From NCBI GenBank assembly GCA_001600415.1, contig BCJX01000007.1, forward strand, positions 900,032-964,031: a stretch of 64,000 nt of DNA, in the 5' to 3' direction. The position numbers were made by a program, and so were the translations under genes. The DNA is from Pascua guehoae. Its lineage: Eukaryota; Basidiomycota; Tremellomycetes; Trichosporonales; Trichosporonaceae. Shown here piece by piece: positions 22,470 to 33,334 of the stretch (positions are counted from its first letter, which is position 1; the number at the start of each line of letters is the position of its first letter). The notes beneath the pieces were generated by a model. It had not been told where the DNA came from. It ran no database searches and saw nothing but the letters and a program-made list of their open reading frames with translations.

Positions 22470-24122
22470 TCAAGCAAAGTCCGCGGTGCCGACGATGGCC
22501 AAGAAGGCGGCGCCGAGCACGCCCCAGGCACTCGCCACCGCGGTTGTGCGGGCACGGCTGCTGTCCTGCCACCCGTTTTTGGGCAGGGTTGCGCCGTCCT
22601 TGCGCTTGACGACGAAGATTTCGCCCGTCGAGTCGCTGCTCATAAAGATGCGCCCCTGGCTGTCGAGCGCGAGCGCGACGGGGCGGAAACACTCGTCGGG
22701 GCACTTGGACAGGTCGGGGCTGATGACAATGTCGATGAAGGCCGTGGTGCTGTCGGCAGCCTCTTCGGGCTGGCCGCCGCTCGCGTCCCACTTGACGGCG
22801 GTGAGCTTGTAGCCGACGGGGTCTTCGCGGTTCCAGCTGCCGTGCTGGGGAATGTAGGCTAGGTCGCCGGCGGGGACAAACTTGATGTCGAGCGGGGCCG
22901 TGTGGGCCTGTACTGTTAGCGTGGTGCCGCCGGGGTCTGTCGTGGGGGTGGGAGAAGTAGACGTACTTGGAAAGTCAGCCTGGGGGCGACAAAGTTGCTA
23001 TTGCAAGCATCGTCCGTTTCCGACGACCCTTCAAACGCAAACTGGCTGCCGACAGTCATGGACCCGAGCTGGGGCATTTCCGTCGTGTTCCACACGGCAA
23101 GGCAGTGGGGGTACCCGTAGTTTCTGCCAGTCGTGTCCGACTCCTGCCCCAGGACGCCGTGGTAGTTTACCTCCTCGCCCGGGTTGTTCTTGTGGATGTC
23201 TTCACCCAGGCGGTGAATCTGGTCGGCGCTATTCTCGACCGTCCAGATCCCGCCCGCGGTCGGGTGCTCGGCGACGCCCACAGAGTTGCGCAGCCCCCAC
23301 GCCATGAGCGTGCCGTCGTTTGCATAGTCGTACGAGCTGTTGCCCTCGAGCGCGCCGAGGTCGAACGAACGGAGCTGCGAAATGCCAGAGTCCTGGCTCG
23401 CAGCCAGCATGTCCAGGTTGCCACCGCTGCCACGCGACACGAGGAGGGTGTTGTCCTGGAGGCGCGAGAGCAGGAGCGTGCGCGTCGGGTGCGACGGGCT
23501 TGTCATGTTGCTCACGACCGTGCGGCGGTTCGTCGCTGCGCCAGTGTTTGCATCGTACGCCCAGGTGAACACCGCCTCGGGCGTCGAGGCGTACAGCGTC
23601 CCGCCGTCGGGCGATACCTCGATGCCGTGTGTGAACTGAGAGGTGAGCTGGCTGCAAGGTGGGACGGACAGGGCGCAAAGAAGCGACGTCTGGGCGCCTG
23701 TGGGGATCTAGCAATCGCATGGACAAGCGGTCTGATCTCACTCGATGCCCACTCCGCATTGCCCGCAACTTTCAGCCACCACACCGGGCAGTGACGGACA
23801 ACGGACAACGGACCACGGAAGCGTTGGACGCAGCCACACTCACGTCTGGGTCCTCGACGACAGATGTCTTCTGGTCAACGCTGACGCACACGTCCCCGTC
23901 ATCCTTGAGCGTCAGGCGTGAGATGCGCGCCCCCGCCTCGACGACAAGTAGTGCCCCCGACGAGTCGAAGATGATGCCGCGCGGTTTCGTAAGACCGCCC
24001 GTGACGAGCTGGGCGCTGAATCCAGGCGCCACCTCAAAGGGATGCGCTGGGGAGGGTGCATTGGAGCATTCGGCCGCGGCGTGGATGGCGACGAGTGCGG
24101 CCGTCAAGGTGGCGACAAGCAT
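22470..24122 (-). CDS. Secreted glucose/sorbosone-dehydrogenase-like beta-propeller, with C-terminal membrane anchor
   Basis: A soluble-type quinoprotein sugar dehydrogenase fold (GSDH, six-bladed propeller), oxidising an aldose or sorbosone with a PQQ-like cofactor if active. I take the start ATG at 24120-24122, which gives a signal peptide MLVATLTAALVAIHAAAECS; an in-frame upstream ATG would bury it. Propeller motifs in order: GGLTKPRGIIFDSSGALLVV, QFTHGIEVSPDGGTLYASTP, NDGTLMAWGLRNSVGVAEHP, WTVENSADQIHRLG, GEEVNYHG, GRNYGYPHC, then AHTAPLDIKFV and YIPQHGSWNR, ending PVALALDSQGRIFMSSDSTG. The protein ends in a hydrophobic stretch (WGVLGAAFLAIVGTADFA, stop 22470-22472) after Ser/Arg-rich linker, which looks like a GPI signal or membrane anchor. 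Two introns are clear (about 22915-22970 and 23655-23845). Catalytic activity is not provable here; some family members bind other ligands. Confidence 0.82.
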
Positions 24123-25134
24123 GGTGGGGAGAGTGTGTGTGAGAAACCTCGAGGCGGCGGGGGGGACAGTTTTGAAAGGACATGCAGGCATGCCAGTCAT
24201 GCATTCCGTTTTGCTGGAGTGGCGCAATGTGCGCAAGCAATGGTCTGGCCATGCTGGCCCATGACGAGCACCTGGCTTGGAAGGCTTGGGACATTTTCTG
24301 GGTCAGATCTGAGGTCATGCGGTGCACGGTACCTGGGTGGAGAAGAGAAGAGTGGAGAACGGCCAGTCTTGGCACGGCTTGGCGGCGCGGCCCCGCAGTC
24401 GAGAAATGATCGACCCCAGTGGCGCATGCCACTTTATTCCCCCCCCAACTTCCCATGCCAGGCTCTGACTTTTTTTCCAGCCAGACTGTGGATAATCACG
24501 TGACTCTCGTAATCTAATCTCTCACCCAAAATCTAGCTTTTCCACTTTGCCCAAACCAGTAGTCGCAAGTCTAGCAGCTCGCCCTACTCGCCAAATCCGG
24601 CGCGTCGCGAACCCAGACGACCAGAGGCACGCCCACGGTGCTTGCGGGGCCGGCTCTTTGCGGAAACCATGTGTCCATGGCGACCAAACCTTGCTACCCG
24701 GGCTATCCCCGGGCGCCGACCGCTGTGACCGAAATAGACCAGTTGATGGCCGCCCAGAACTCTCCACCAGCCGGAGAATCGCTATCCATAGTCCCCAGTT
24801 GTGCCCAGCAGTGCGCAACGGTGTCCAGCGGGGTCCAACGTCTGTGGATTCGTATCGCATACCAAAACGTCGCTTCGTATGGCCTCTCTGCCCGCCGGCG
24901 GCGACTAACCTTCACGCCCCAGCCAGTTCCGGGACAGTTCAAAGACCCCGCAAACGGCAGCACTGAGACCGTGCCCATCACGTTCCCAGCCCTACTATAC
25001 TATCGATTCCGGGGCACCTGAGACGGGCACCCGGGGCACCCCCGGACGTGGCGGGGTAATGCGATGTGGCTTTTGTTATATGTATGGTTGTGTGTGTCGC
25101 AACGTGAATTGTCCCCCACACACTACCCCGAATC
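24123..25134. other. Divergent promoter region
   Basis: Between the sugar-dehydrogenase-like gene (-) and the MFS gene (+). A ~140-codon open frame at 24547-24966 has no recognisable features and I do not trust it. No repeats stand out. Confidence 0.5.
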
Positions 25135-26877
25135 ATGTCAAACGACGGTACGCTCAATGTAGAAGATGGCCTGGCTCCCACGGCCCACGGAAACCAGTGC
25201 GAGCCGTCGCTGCCGCCCAACCACCCCGTAAACGCAATCGGCAGGTGGCGCAAGATGGCCATCCTCACTACACTGTCGTACGCGTCCTTTGTGGCAAATT
25301 TCAGCATTCCTATTATCCTCATCGGCATGGAGTAAGTGGCACTAGAACCTCGCACAAGAATGATTGTTTATTTTTATTTGCCTGCTAACTGTTCAGGGAG
25401 ATTGCGGAAACGTTTGAGGTCTCGCCGGCGGCTATCGCCCCGACGGTGGGATACATGCTGTTGGGGATAGCGTTTGGCCCGCTCATCTGGAACCCACTCT
25501 CCAAGGTACGTACATCATTAATAGTCGCTACTACGTTTTCTTTTCCAGGGCGGTTGGGCTGACATTTCTAGACCATTGGCCGGCGACCAGTATACCTCGC
25601 TGGCTCGTTCCTGTTCATCCCCATGCTGGTATGGAACGCCTGCTCGAAATCCCTCAACGTGTTCATTGCATCGCGAGTCGTCGCCGGCATCGCCTGCAGC
25701 TTTACCCAAACCGTCCCTCCTGCGACAATTGCAGATATTTTCCCCCGCGACGTCCGCGGCTCCAAGATGGCCATCTTTGCCGTCACGTCGCTCTCTGCAT
25801 CGCTCCTGGCGCCCTTCTTCTCGGGCATTATCATTCGCGACCAAAAGTGGCCAGTCCTGTTCTGGGTGTGCACCGCCATGGCAGGATTATCGTTTATTTT
25901 GTTCGTGTTCATCGTCCCTGAGACACTCTGGGTCGCCGACCCGGTTATCCCACACTCTGACGCCGACGCCGACGTCAAAGGCCACGTTGAGATGTCTGAG
26001 AGCTCCGATCCGACCGGGAAACCCACGCCTCAATACACCAATGGCCGTGTCGGGAGCGCCTGGATGCCATGGTCACGTCCTGGGCAGTTTGTAAAGGAGT
26101 TCCTCCTTCCCATTCGCATGGTGCGTCCCCATTCTTCTTCCGGCCGAGAATTGTTTACTAACTCTGTTCTAGTTGGGCTACGTTACTATGCTCCTCCCGT
26201 CCTTCTTCTACTGTGTCGCCTACGGCGCGGGAGTGGGCATGACGATCACCATCCCATTGCTGCTGGCCCAGCCGCCGTATTATTTCGGCCCTATCGCCCG
26301 CGGCGCATCCATCCTCGCCATGGCCATCGGGGGATGGTTTGGTCTATACACTGGCGGAGCTGTCGGCGACAAGGTCGTGCTCTGGAAAACACGCAAGTCG
26401 GGTCAACGCAAGCCCGAGTACCGCTTGTGGGCAGCAGTGAGTAAACAGAACGACTCCCCTCCTATGCACTTCAACATGGCTCACTCTCAGATCCCAAACA
26501 TCCCCATTCTGTTCATCGGGTCCATCCTCGTCGCTATCGGCATGCACTACCCAAATCTCCATTGGATGCTCATGATGATCGGCTCGGCGCTGTACCAGTA
26601 CGCCTTCACCGCCCTCACTGGTATCTTCCAAACATACCTCGTGGAAATCTACCTCACGCGCTCGATGGACTCGTCGGCCGTCCTCATCTTCTTCCGCTCC
26701 ATGGGTGGGTTTGCCGTCACCTACTTTGTCCTCGAGTGGGGAGAGAAGCAGGGCTGGCTTCTCGAGTATATCATCCAGGGAATCATTGTTGCCACCTTTG
26801 GTTCCATCACCATTTTCGTCATCCTCGCGTTCGGCCAGAGGCTCAGAGTGGCGCAGAATATGCCAAAGTCGCATTAA
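25135..26877 (+). CDS. MFS transporter, DHA1 (multidrug/polyamine) type
   Basis: A 12-helix proton antiporter of the DHA1 drug/polyamine group, expected in the plasma membrane. Start ATG at 25135 (MSNDGTLNVEDGLAP), polar N-tail, first helix at ILTTLSYASFVANFSIPIIL. Motif A is intact after splicing (GPLIWNPLSKTIGRRPVYL), followed by ASRVVAGIACSFTQTVPPAT and IADIFPRDVRGSKMAIFAV (motif C region). The central loop (PETLWVADPVIPHSDADADV, acidic) is typical for the group. The second half runs from LGYVTMLLPSFFYC to the C-terminus GQRLRVAQNMPKSH, stop at 26875-26877. Four introns of about 50-65 nt (for example near 25334, 25507, 26120 and 26437). Complete; the substrate is unknown. Confidence 0.88.
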
Positions 26878-27874
26878 ACCGAAGTGTAATAAGTGTTAGG
26901 GCTTTGTATTGAGTTGGATAAAACGTGCCCATGAGATGTGAGACGATAAAATGCAAGCCTGGAGAGCAGTCCATGACGTACTATACAGCAGTGACAGTCA
27001 GGTCGAAACGAGTACCTTCTCGGATACGCTGGAGACTGTTGTCAACAGAGAGTCGAGTTGCCCACCTTCCACTTTATACAGAGAACTTGGTGCTTGCAGG
27101 ATACAGTAATGCCGGTGGTTTGTTCATCAATAATGAACATCGGGAAAACAAACAGTAGATCTTCGTAGCCATGCAGTGTGGGACCTACTTGCACTGGGTG
27201 TGGTGTGTTTGGTTTGGACGCATTTGGGGCTTCAGGGATTCGTCAAAGGGATGGGAACTTGCATAGTTTTCAACAGGGATGGGTGGTGTTCCGGCAAGAC
27301 ACACCATTTGATGACATCCGACCTTGCGAACGCGGCCGTCTGTTCGATTATCAGAGTCGAACAGGCCCCCGACGTAAATATGCGCCAAGGCCCAAAGCTA
27401 AAATCCTAAATAATGCGACGCACGGCCGCACTTGTAGTGAGCGACGGAACGAGGATAGGAGAGGTCATTCTTTTTGCTTTTGGAATGACTCATGTACTCA
27501 TGCCATGTCTCCGCAGGCTGTACAGTACGTCTTCCATGCATGGATGTGGCCACTGCCAACAGATTGTCCCTCCCAACAAAGCCAGCTCCAGCGCCGGCAT
27601 CCATCCAACGGCACCACGGGCAAGGTCGTTCGGAACCAAATAGAGCGGCGCCGACTAGTGACAAAGCCACCTCATTTCTCCACGTGGCAAAATGCCAAAA
27701 GGGCCCCGCGTATCGCTGACGCGCTGACCCAGCCTCTGGCCTCTGTTGCATTGTGTGACGTTGCCACAAGAGCCATTGTCGATACACGACTGTTAACTGT
27801 TGCCTGTTGCTTGCAAACCACCTACACACTCCTTTCCTCTTCTCCTCCTCGTCTCATTCTTCTCTACCACAATC
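26878..27874. other. Intergenic region
   Basis: 3' flank of the MFS gene and 5' flank of the UBX gene. The last ~60 bases before the UBX start are CT-rich leader sequence. No gene or repeat seen. Confidence 0.55.
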
Positions 27875-29523
27875 ATGGCTGCACCAGAAGGCACCTCCAA
27901 CGCCGCAGTCTCCTCGGGATCCCCTCCGACAACCTCGACACAGGAAGCACAGTCTGGCGAACCACAGCCAGCGTCGCCGTCGGGTGCCGCTGCAGACGCG
28001 TCAGTGGCCACCACGTCTGCGGCGTCGGCTTCCCCCGCGCCCGCCACTGGTGCCGACGACGTCAAGGTGTATGCACCGGCAGCGGGTGATGGTCCCAGTG
28101 CGTATTGTTGAGTCCTTGCATGTGGTTATTTTGCTCCTCGGCCATTGCTTGCTTCCTCGGAGCTCCCTCGGTGCCCTCGCACCGTGACAACGCGTTGTCT
28201 TCCTTCCTTGCAGGGCACGTCCTTTGAGAGTGAACCCGAGTCTCCTCTCTCATATAATTTGACTCTGCTTACCTCAACCATATCGCCCCTCACATCTCCT
28301 AGTCTCTAGCCCGTCCCCTCACCGACCACATTCTCGACCAAAGTTGGCCTGCGACACTCCCCGCTGACAACCAGCCCCTTCCTCCCAGCTCCCAGACGAG
28401 TTCTTCGACCACACAATCTCCGACGTGCAGGCATACCACGCGACGGTGGTCGCACGCTCGAAGCGCCTCAACGACGCGCCCCTCCTCACGGCCAAGCACC
28501 GTGATGCTGAGCGTGCCCAGAAGGAGCAGAAGAAGGCGACCAAGTGGCCCACGGTGCGTGCGATTCCGGACAGCTATGGTGACCGTTAGGAATCGTAGCT
28601 GACTTCCAGGCGACGATGAGGATAAAGTTCTCGGACGGTACCCAAATCCAGAGCTCGTTCCCGTCCAACTCACCGTGAGTACGACTCCTCTGCGGCTCTC
28701 ACATACCCCGTATCATTGTACCTGTCATTGGACCGCTCCCTCCTACCCACTGCTCCCTCCTCCCCTCCTCTCTATGTCTGGCGCTAATACCAGTATCCAA
28801 CCCGTCTACGCCTTTGTCCGCAGCTCCCTCTCCTCTGACGCGTCGACCAAGCCATTCACGCTCTACCAACCCCCTCGTACCATGTTCCCCGAAGCGCCTA
28901 TTCCCACCGCAGCAGGACCCAAGCACCCGAACCCTGCGATGCGGTCGCGTGTCATTTCGCCCGCAAACTATGGTCCTACTCGCGGCGCCGGAATGCAGGG
29001 TGGAACGGGCGGAAAGGAGTCTCTCGCTGACCTGGGGCTCGTGCCTCAGAGCGTCTTGTTGGTGAAGTGGGAGGACTCGGCGATGAATGGTGAGTGGCAG
29101 GAAGGTGATAGTGATAGCTATGGGGGGTTTGTGTGTAGCCGTTAGGCGGCTGGACGTGACGTCGAGGAGGTTCTCGCCCAAAGTGCCACGACCTTTGGGG
29201 CGGGTCGTGCCAAATTTGGGTCCTTGGGCTGCTTGGCAAAACGCCTGCACGTATCCTCATTGAACTCGACTGACTTTGAACTCGACTGACTGTAGCCTCC
29301 ACCTTCCCGGCACCGCTCACCGACGAGCTCCGCGCCAAGGTGGCGCCCCTTCCTGCTCCGGTTGCGAAGGCACCAGAGACTTCGTCTGGCCCAGCCTCGA
29401 GGCTCACTGGAAGCGCGGGTCAGGTCAAAATGCCAAAGTGAGCTAGCTATATTGCTGCTGATATTGCTGTGGATATTGCTGACTTCCAGGTGGCTGCAGA
29501 AGGGTCTCATGAAGAAGAAGTAG
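27875..29523 (+). CDS. UBX-domain protein of the ASPSCR1/Ubx4 type (Cdc48 cofactor)
   Basis: UBX proteins bind the AAA ATPase Cdc48/p97 and steer it to substrates; the ASPSCR1/Ubx4 branch acts in membrane traffic and ER-associated degradation. The start ATG at 27875 gives an Ala/Ser/Pro-rich disordered N-terminus (MAAPEGTSNAAVSSGSPPTT). The conserved core follows: LPDEFFDHTISDVQAYHAT, ARSKRLNDAPLLTAKHRDAE, then the UBX domain MRIKFSDGTQIQSSFPSNSP, IQPVYAFVRSSL, FTLYQPPRTMFPE, and LADLGLVPQSVLLVKWEDS. The C-terminus is WLQKGLMKKK, stop at 29521-29523. Exon borders between 28060 and 28400 are uncertain: a very short exon reading GTSFE (28215-28230) may lie between two introns. No N-terminal ubiquitin-like (TUG-UBL) domain is visible, unlike animal ASPSCR1. 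Confidence 0.8.
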
Positions 29524-29646
29524 CGAGTAACCCTCAAGAGGGCTCGAAGAGAGCCCGTGTCGCGGACTACAGCATGTGGCGGATAGAGTCTGTGTATGTA
29601 TGCAGTGGATAGCTACAAACTATTAGGACCTCAAAGCCCTCACATC

Positions 29647-31154
29647 CTACAAGGACCACCAACGCTTCTGCCTCGCAGTGGCGCCAACCCTCAACCCCTT
29701 ACCCTTGGCCGCTTCAACATCAGGCGTCTCACGATACCCAAACGCCACCTTTCCGCGCTCTGTCTTGACGAGGACCTTACTCTGGCTCGTCCGCCCAAAC
29801 GCCTCATAACCAGCGGCGACCATATCGGCATAGTCGTCCTGCTCGCGCAGCATCTCGGGGACGTATTTGGCAAATTTCCGCATGAAAGCGTGTTCGGCCG
29901 TCCCGTTCTTGCCCCGTTTTCCCTCGTTGCCTCCCTTGCGGCTCCGTTTGGAGACACTCCCAACGGGCCGGACGTTTGTCGTCCACAATCCCTCGTACGG
30001 GTTGACCACCTCTGCCAGCTGTTCACTCAGGGTGGGGCCAAACCACGGCTCGTCCTCAGTTTTCACGTTGAGCGGGCCGTGGAACGAAGGAGGGAGGAGG
30101 ACGAGGACGTCGCCCTTGCCTGTCTCGATGGTTAGGTCGAGCTGGCGCGAGGCGTCGATGGCGAGCTGTGGGTTAGCGGACGGGCGGACTTCACGAACGA
30201 GGTAGCATTCAACACGCATGAAGTGGAACCAGGGGAACCCGCGAATGACAGTTGGGCACCTAAACCAGTCATTGCCGTGGCACTCACAATTTCAACCTCC
30301 ACCCCACCCCGGCTCGTCAGCACCTCGACCCTCGCCTTTGTCCTCCCCTTCTCCTTATCCCTTTTCCCGTCCTGCGCGCCCCGTTCGCGTCCCTGGTCCA
30401 CGACAGCGAGGCGCAAGGTCACACCCCCATTCTCGGCCTCGAGCCTCACGTCCGCAGGGATGAGGTAGTCGCGCGCGAGCTTGGCCATGCCGCCAATCGG
30501 CGCGCCGGTCGTGAGACTAAAGCTCTTGTAGTCGTCGGCATACGCCGACGCGCCCGTCAGCGCCGCGTCGGCCGTCGTGACCACGGACGCGGGGAGGAAG
30601 CGGCGGTGCAGCCCCGGGTCGAGCGTGAGGGTGGCGCTGAGGGGGGTCTTGCCCTCGACGCGTTCGTGGTGTTTGGCGATTGCGGAGGAAGAGGCGGACG
30701 TGGTAGGGGAAGTGGAGGTGGAAGGTGCGCAGGCGGGAGTGTCGGGGTCGGAGGGGGCGGTGGCGGACGTCGCTGTGGTTTGGGTCAGGCCGGGGGAGAT
30801 GGGCGGCGAGAAGGATTCAGACGACGAGGGGGAAAACTCGGCGACATGCTCGGATGCGCGTGCGGGGGATGCCAGGCTTGGTCGATATGGCGAGTCCTTT
30901 GGGGGGGGCGGGGGAGGCAGAGCGTCGTCGTGAGGCGGCTGGATCTTCAAGCTCGCAGGACCTGCGGGTGTCGTTGGCGCATAGGTAGTGCTTGGCGAGA
31001 GCGTTGACGGGCTACCAGGTGCTTGCTCGCTACCAGCCACAGCCCGTGGTACAGCCGGCAGCGGTCGACGCTCCCGCTGCTGCGGTCCCACGGGAAGATG
31101 ACCAGAATTGGCACCGTACTGCGCGGCAGCCACACCCATCATGCAGTGCATCAT
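29647..31154 (-). CDS. Pro/Ser-rich protein with DUF7330-like C-terminal domain
   Basis: Function unknown. The model starts at an ATG at 31152-31154 (MMHCMMGVAAAQYGAN), though a splice site just upstream (CTCTAG at about 31180) could mean an extra 5' exon. The first half is disordered: PQQRERRPLPAVPRA, proline runs (LPPPPPPKDSPYRPSLASPA), long Ser/Thr/Ala stretches. The second half holds beta-rich segments KTPLSATLTLDPGLHRRFLP, ARVEVLTSRGGVEVEI, RQLDLTIETGKGDVLVLLPP and SFHGPLNVKTEDEPWFGPTL, which look like the beta-strand repeats of DUF7330 proteins common in basidiomycetes (my recollection of that family, not a search). A basic stretch SVSKRSRKGGNEGKRGKNG follows; it ends ATARQKRWWSL, stop at 29647-29649. 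One intron (about 30190-30290). No signal peptide or membrane helix, so probably cytosolic. Confidence 0.65.
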
Positions 31155-33112
31155 GCAGTGTTGACGTTTGATGTTCTAGAGCAGAGGCGCATGTGAGCGT
31201 ACGCGGCGGGGACAAAATTGACGCGAAGATCGGGCTGGCGCAAGGGAGACGCGTGCGCCGCGCGCGGCGTACAACTGTTACCAATGTATCAATGTGTGGT
31301 CGCGTCGTGTTCGGTGTCAGATGGAACTGTCAGAGGGCGAAATGAGCATAGGAAACAAGATGAATACTGTCAACAACCACCGACGTTGGGCTAGTAGCAC
31401 ACCATTAGAGGCTTGCCGCACGCCGCAATGCGCCCAGTGGCGATGTCGACCGAAGTAGACCACAAGCGCGTCCACGAGTGCCAGGACGAAAGCATGTTGC
31501 CATTCCGTGGCCACCAGGTGGTTAACGCTAGGCAGGAGGTGGGAATGACGTAAACCCTCTTGGTCGGCCAGCAATACGCGCGGCCGAAACCGCGAGGCCG
31601 AGCCGTGTCATCTCCGAGAGTGGGACGGTCTCCGCTCGCACCGCAGCGCAACTTGCGAGCAACGGAGTAGGACAAGTCGGCGTGAACGTGTGCATGTTGG
31701 CGTGAGGATGCAACTTTCGTTTCGGCGTCCCATCCGTCTGCTAGCCGGGGTGGTTGGGCCAGTCTCGGCGATAGCCGAGGCGACCAAAAGTCCCAAGTCT
31801 GCCAACGAGTTCCACCGTTCGCTCCAGCCTCACCGATTTGACCTGTTGATTTATACTCTGTCAACTCTGCCAACTCTGCCAAGCAACAGACAAGACGCAC
31901 AATCGAGTCCATCCGTGCCGTTTATCCAGCCCATCCTGTGTGGCCAATGTCGGCCCCTCGCTAGCGCCGCTCATTCGCTCATGCCAGACCAGACCAGACC
32001 AGAGCCCAAGCAAGCGCTCTCTCTCCACTCCCACCCACCCTCGATCGCTGAAACGCGCACAGACCCAAGCCACGCGGCCACCAGACGGACCACCCGTGTC
32101 TAGCCTCTCGTCTCGGCAGGCAGACCCCATCCCCGCGTCCCCGACGGCGAGCGGAGGTTGCGGCTGGTTGGTCCACGTCCCCCATGGTCGACACTGGCTC
32201 AAGCGCTCTGTACGCGGCACGCCAGGGGCTCGGCACGTGTGGACGACGCGGTGTGGTGTGGGTGTGGGGTATCCTCGTCTCAGGAGCATTTGCGGCCGGG
32301 GTCGGGGGGTCGGGGGGTCGGGATGGCAAGAGGTCGAGCAAACGATATGGCAGAGCCATGAGCCAATTACCGTCGGGCCGTGTCGGACCCTGTGGGGCAA
32401 ACCCTCACCTGCAGACATGGAACAGCTGGGCTGCATGGGCTGGTCCTCGATGGCGTCGGTTTCATCTCGCGACAAAAAAGAGCATCACGTCGACGAGTGT
32501 CCGACACGCAAACCCACTGCGATGAGGTTGGTAGAGAGAGACAAAGGGTTGCTCGTTGCCCACTCTACACATCTACGCAGATCCGGTCAAGACAGATGAG
32601 GGCTCGGCTCGGAGACGATCTCGAAAAGCGTGCTGCTGCTTATCGGCCCTCGGTCCGGCGGCGAGCGAGGCGATGCTTCGGGATCCTGTGCTCGCCATCA
32701 GATCATTGTCCGTTGCACCCCGGTCTGCGGCAGAGTTGCTCTCGTTGAATAATGTTGAAGCGATCTGGCCCCCCTCTGAACCCCTTCGACCCCTCTCTAC
32801 CCCCCCCCCCCCCCCCTCCCCTTCGCTCCTCTTTTTCCTTTCCCCTTGGCTTGCGCCTCGTTTTTTTGCGGCTGGGCTGCCTGAGGCTGCATGGCTTGCG
32901 CATTGACCATCAGGTCCATCGGGTGGTGTCCTTGTCGCCGCCTTGGCCGCCTCGTCGTCGTCGAGTTTCTGGATCCCATACCCACATCGCACATCTTTCT
33001 CAACCTCTTGACTCTTTAATCTCACCCTCGTTGTCATTGTCGTCGTCCATCTTTACTGATGTCTCGTTCCCCAGTTCTAGCTCTCTAGCGGGCGCAACGC
33101 CAATCAACATCG
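31155..33112. other. Upstream region of the multi-PAM2 gene
   Basis: Holds the divergent promoters of the DUF7330-like gene and of the PAM2 gene. Notable are a GGGGTCG run at 32299-32322 and a 17-C tract at 32800-32816. Long frames on both strands here lack coding character. Confidence 0.5.
32800..32816. repeat. Poly-C tract (17 C)
   Basis: Pure C run on the plus strand, upstream of the multi-PAM2 gene; the reverse strand is G-rich and could fold as a quadruplex. Confidence 0.9.
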
Positions 33113-33235
33113 GTGAGTCGCTGCTCATGCCCTCGGTGTCTTTCGAACGTCGTCGCACGCTCTCTCGTACCGTCTGCTCACTCGCAGTCTATCCAGCCTA
33201 CACACACGCCCATTTCCCAGCATACACACACTCTC

Positions 33236-33286
<51 letters not shown>

Positions 33287-33319
33287 CCCTCCGCCCACCT
33301 CCCCCCACTCCTTTCCTAG
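33113..33319 (+). other. Probable 5'-UTR intron containing a 49-C tract
   Basis: A canonical donor (CG|GTGAGTCG at 33113) and an acceptor (CTTTCCTAG, ending 33319) bracket 207 bases just before the start codon at 33335. The middle is a homopolymer of 49 C (33237-33285). No coding potential beyond proline runs. The intron is inferred from splice signals only; transcripts would decide. Confidence 0.55.
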
Positions 33320-33334
33320 ATCGCGCCACATAGT

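Noticed and set aside
24547..24966. 140-codon plus-strand frame in the divergent promoter at 24-25 kb
   Set aside because: Arg/Pro/Cys-rich composition without motifs; most likely chance in G/C-rich DNA.
31391..31912. 173-codon minus-strand frame upstream of the multi-PAM2 gene
   Set aside because: No family features, uneven codon use and location in a promoter/leader region.
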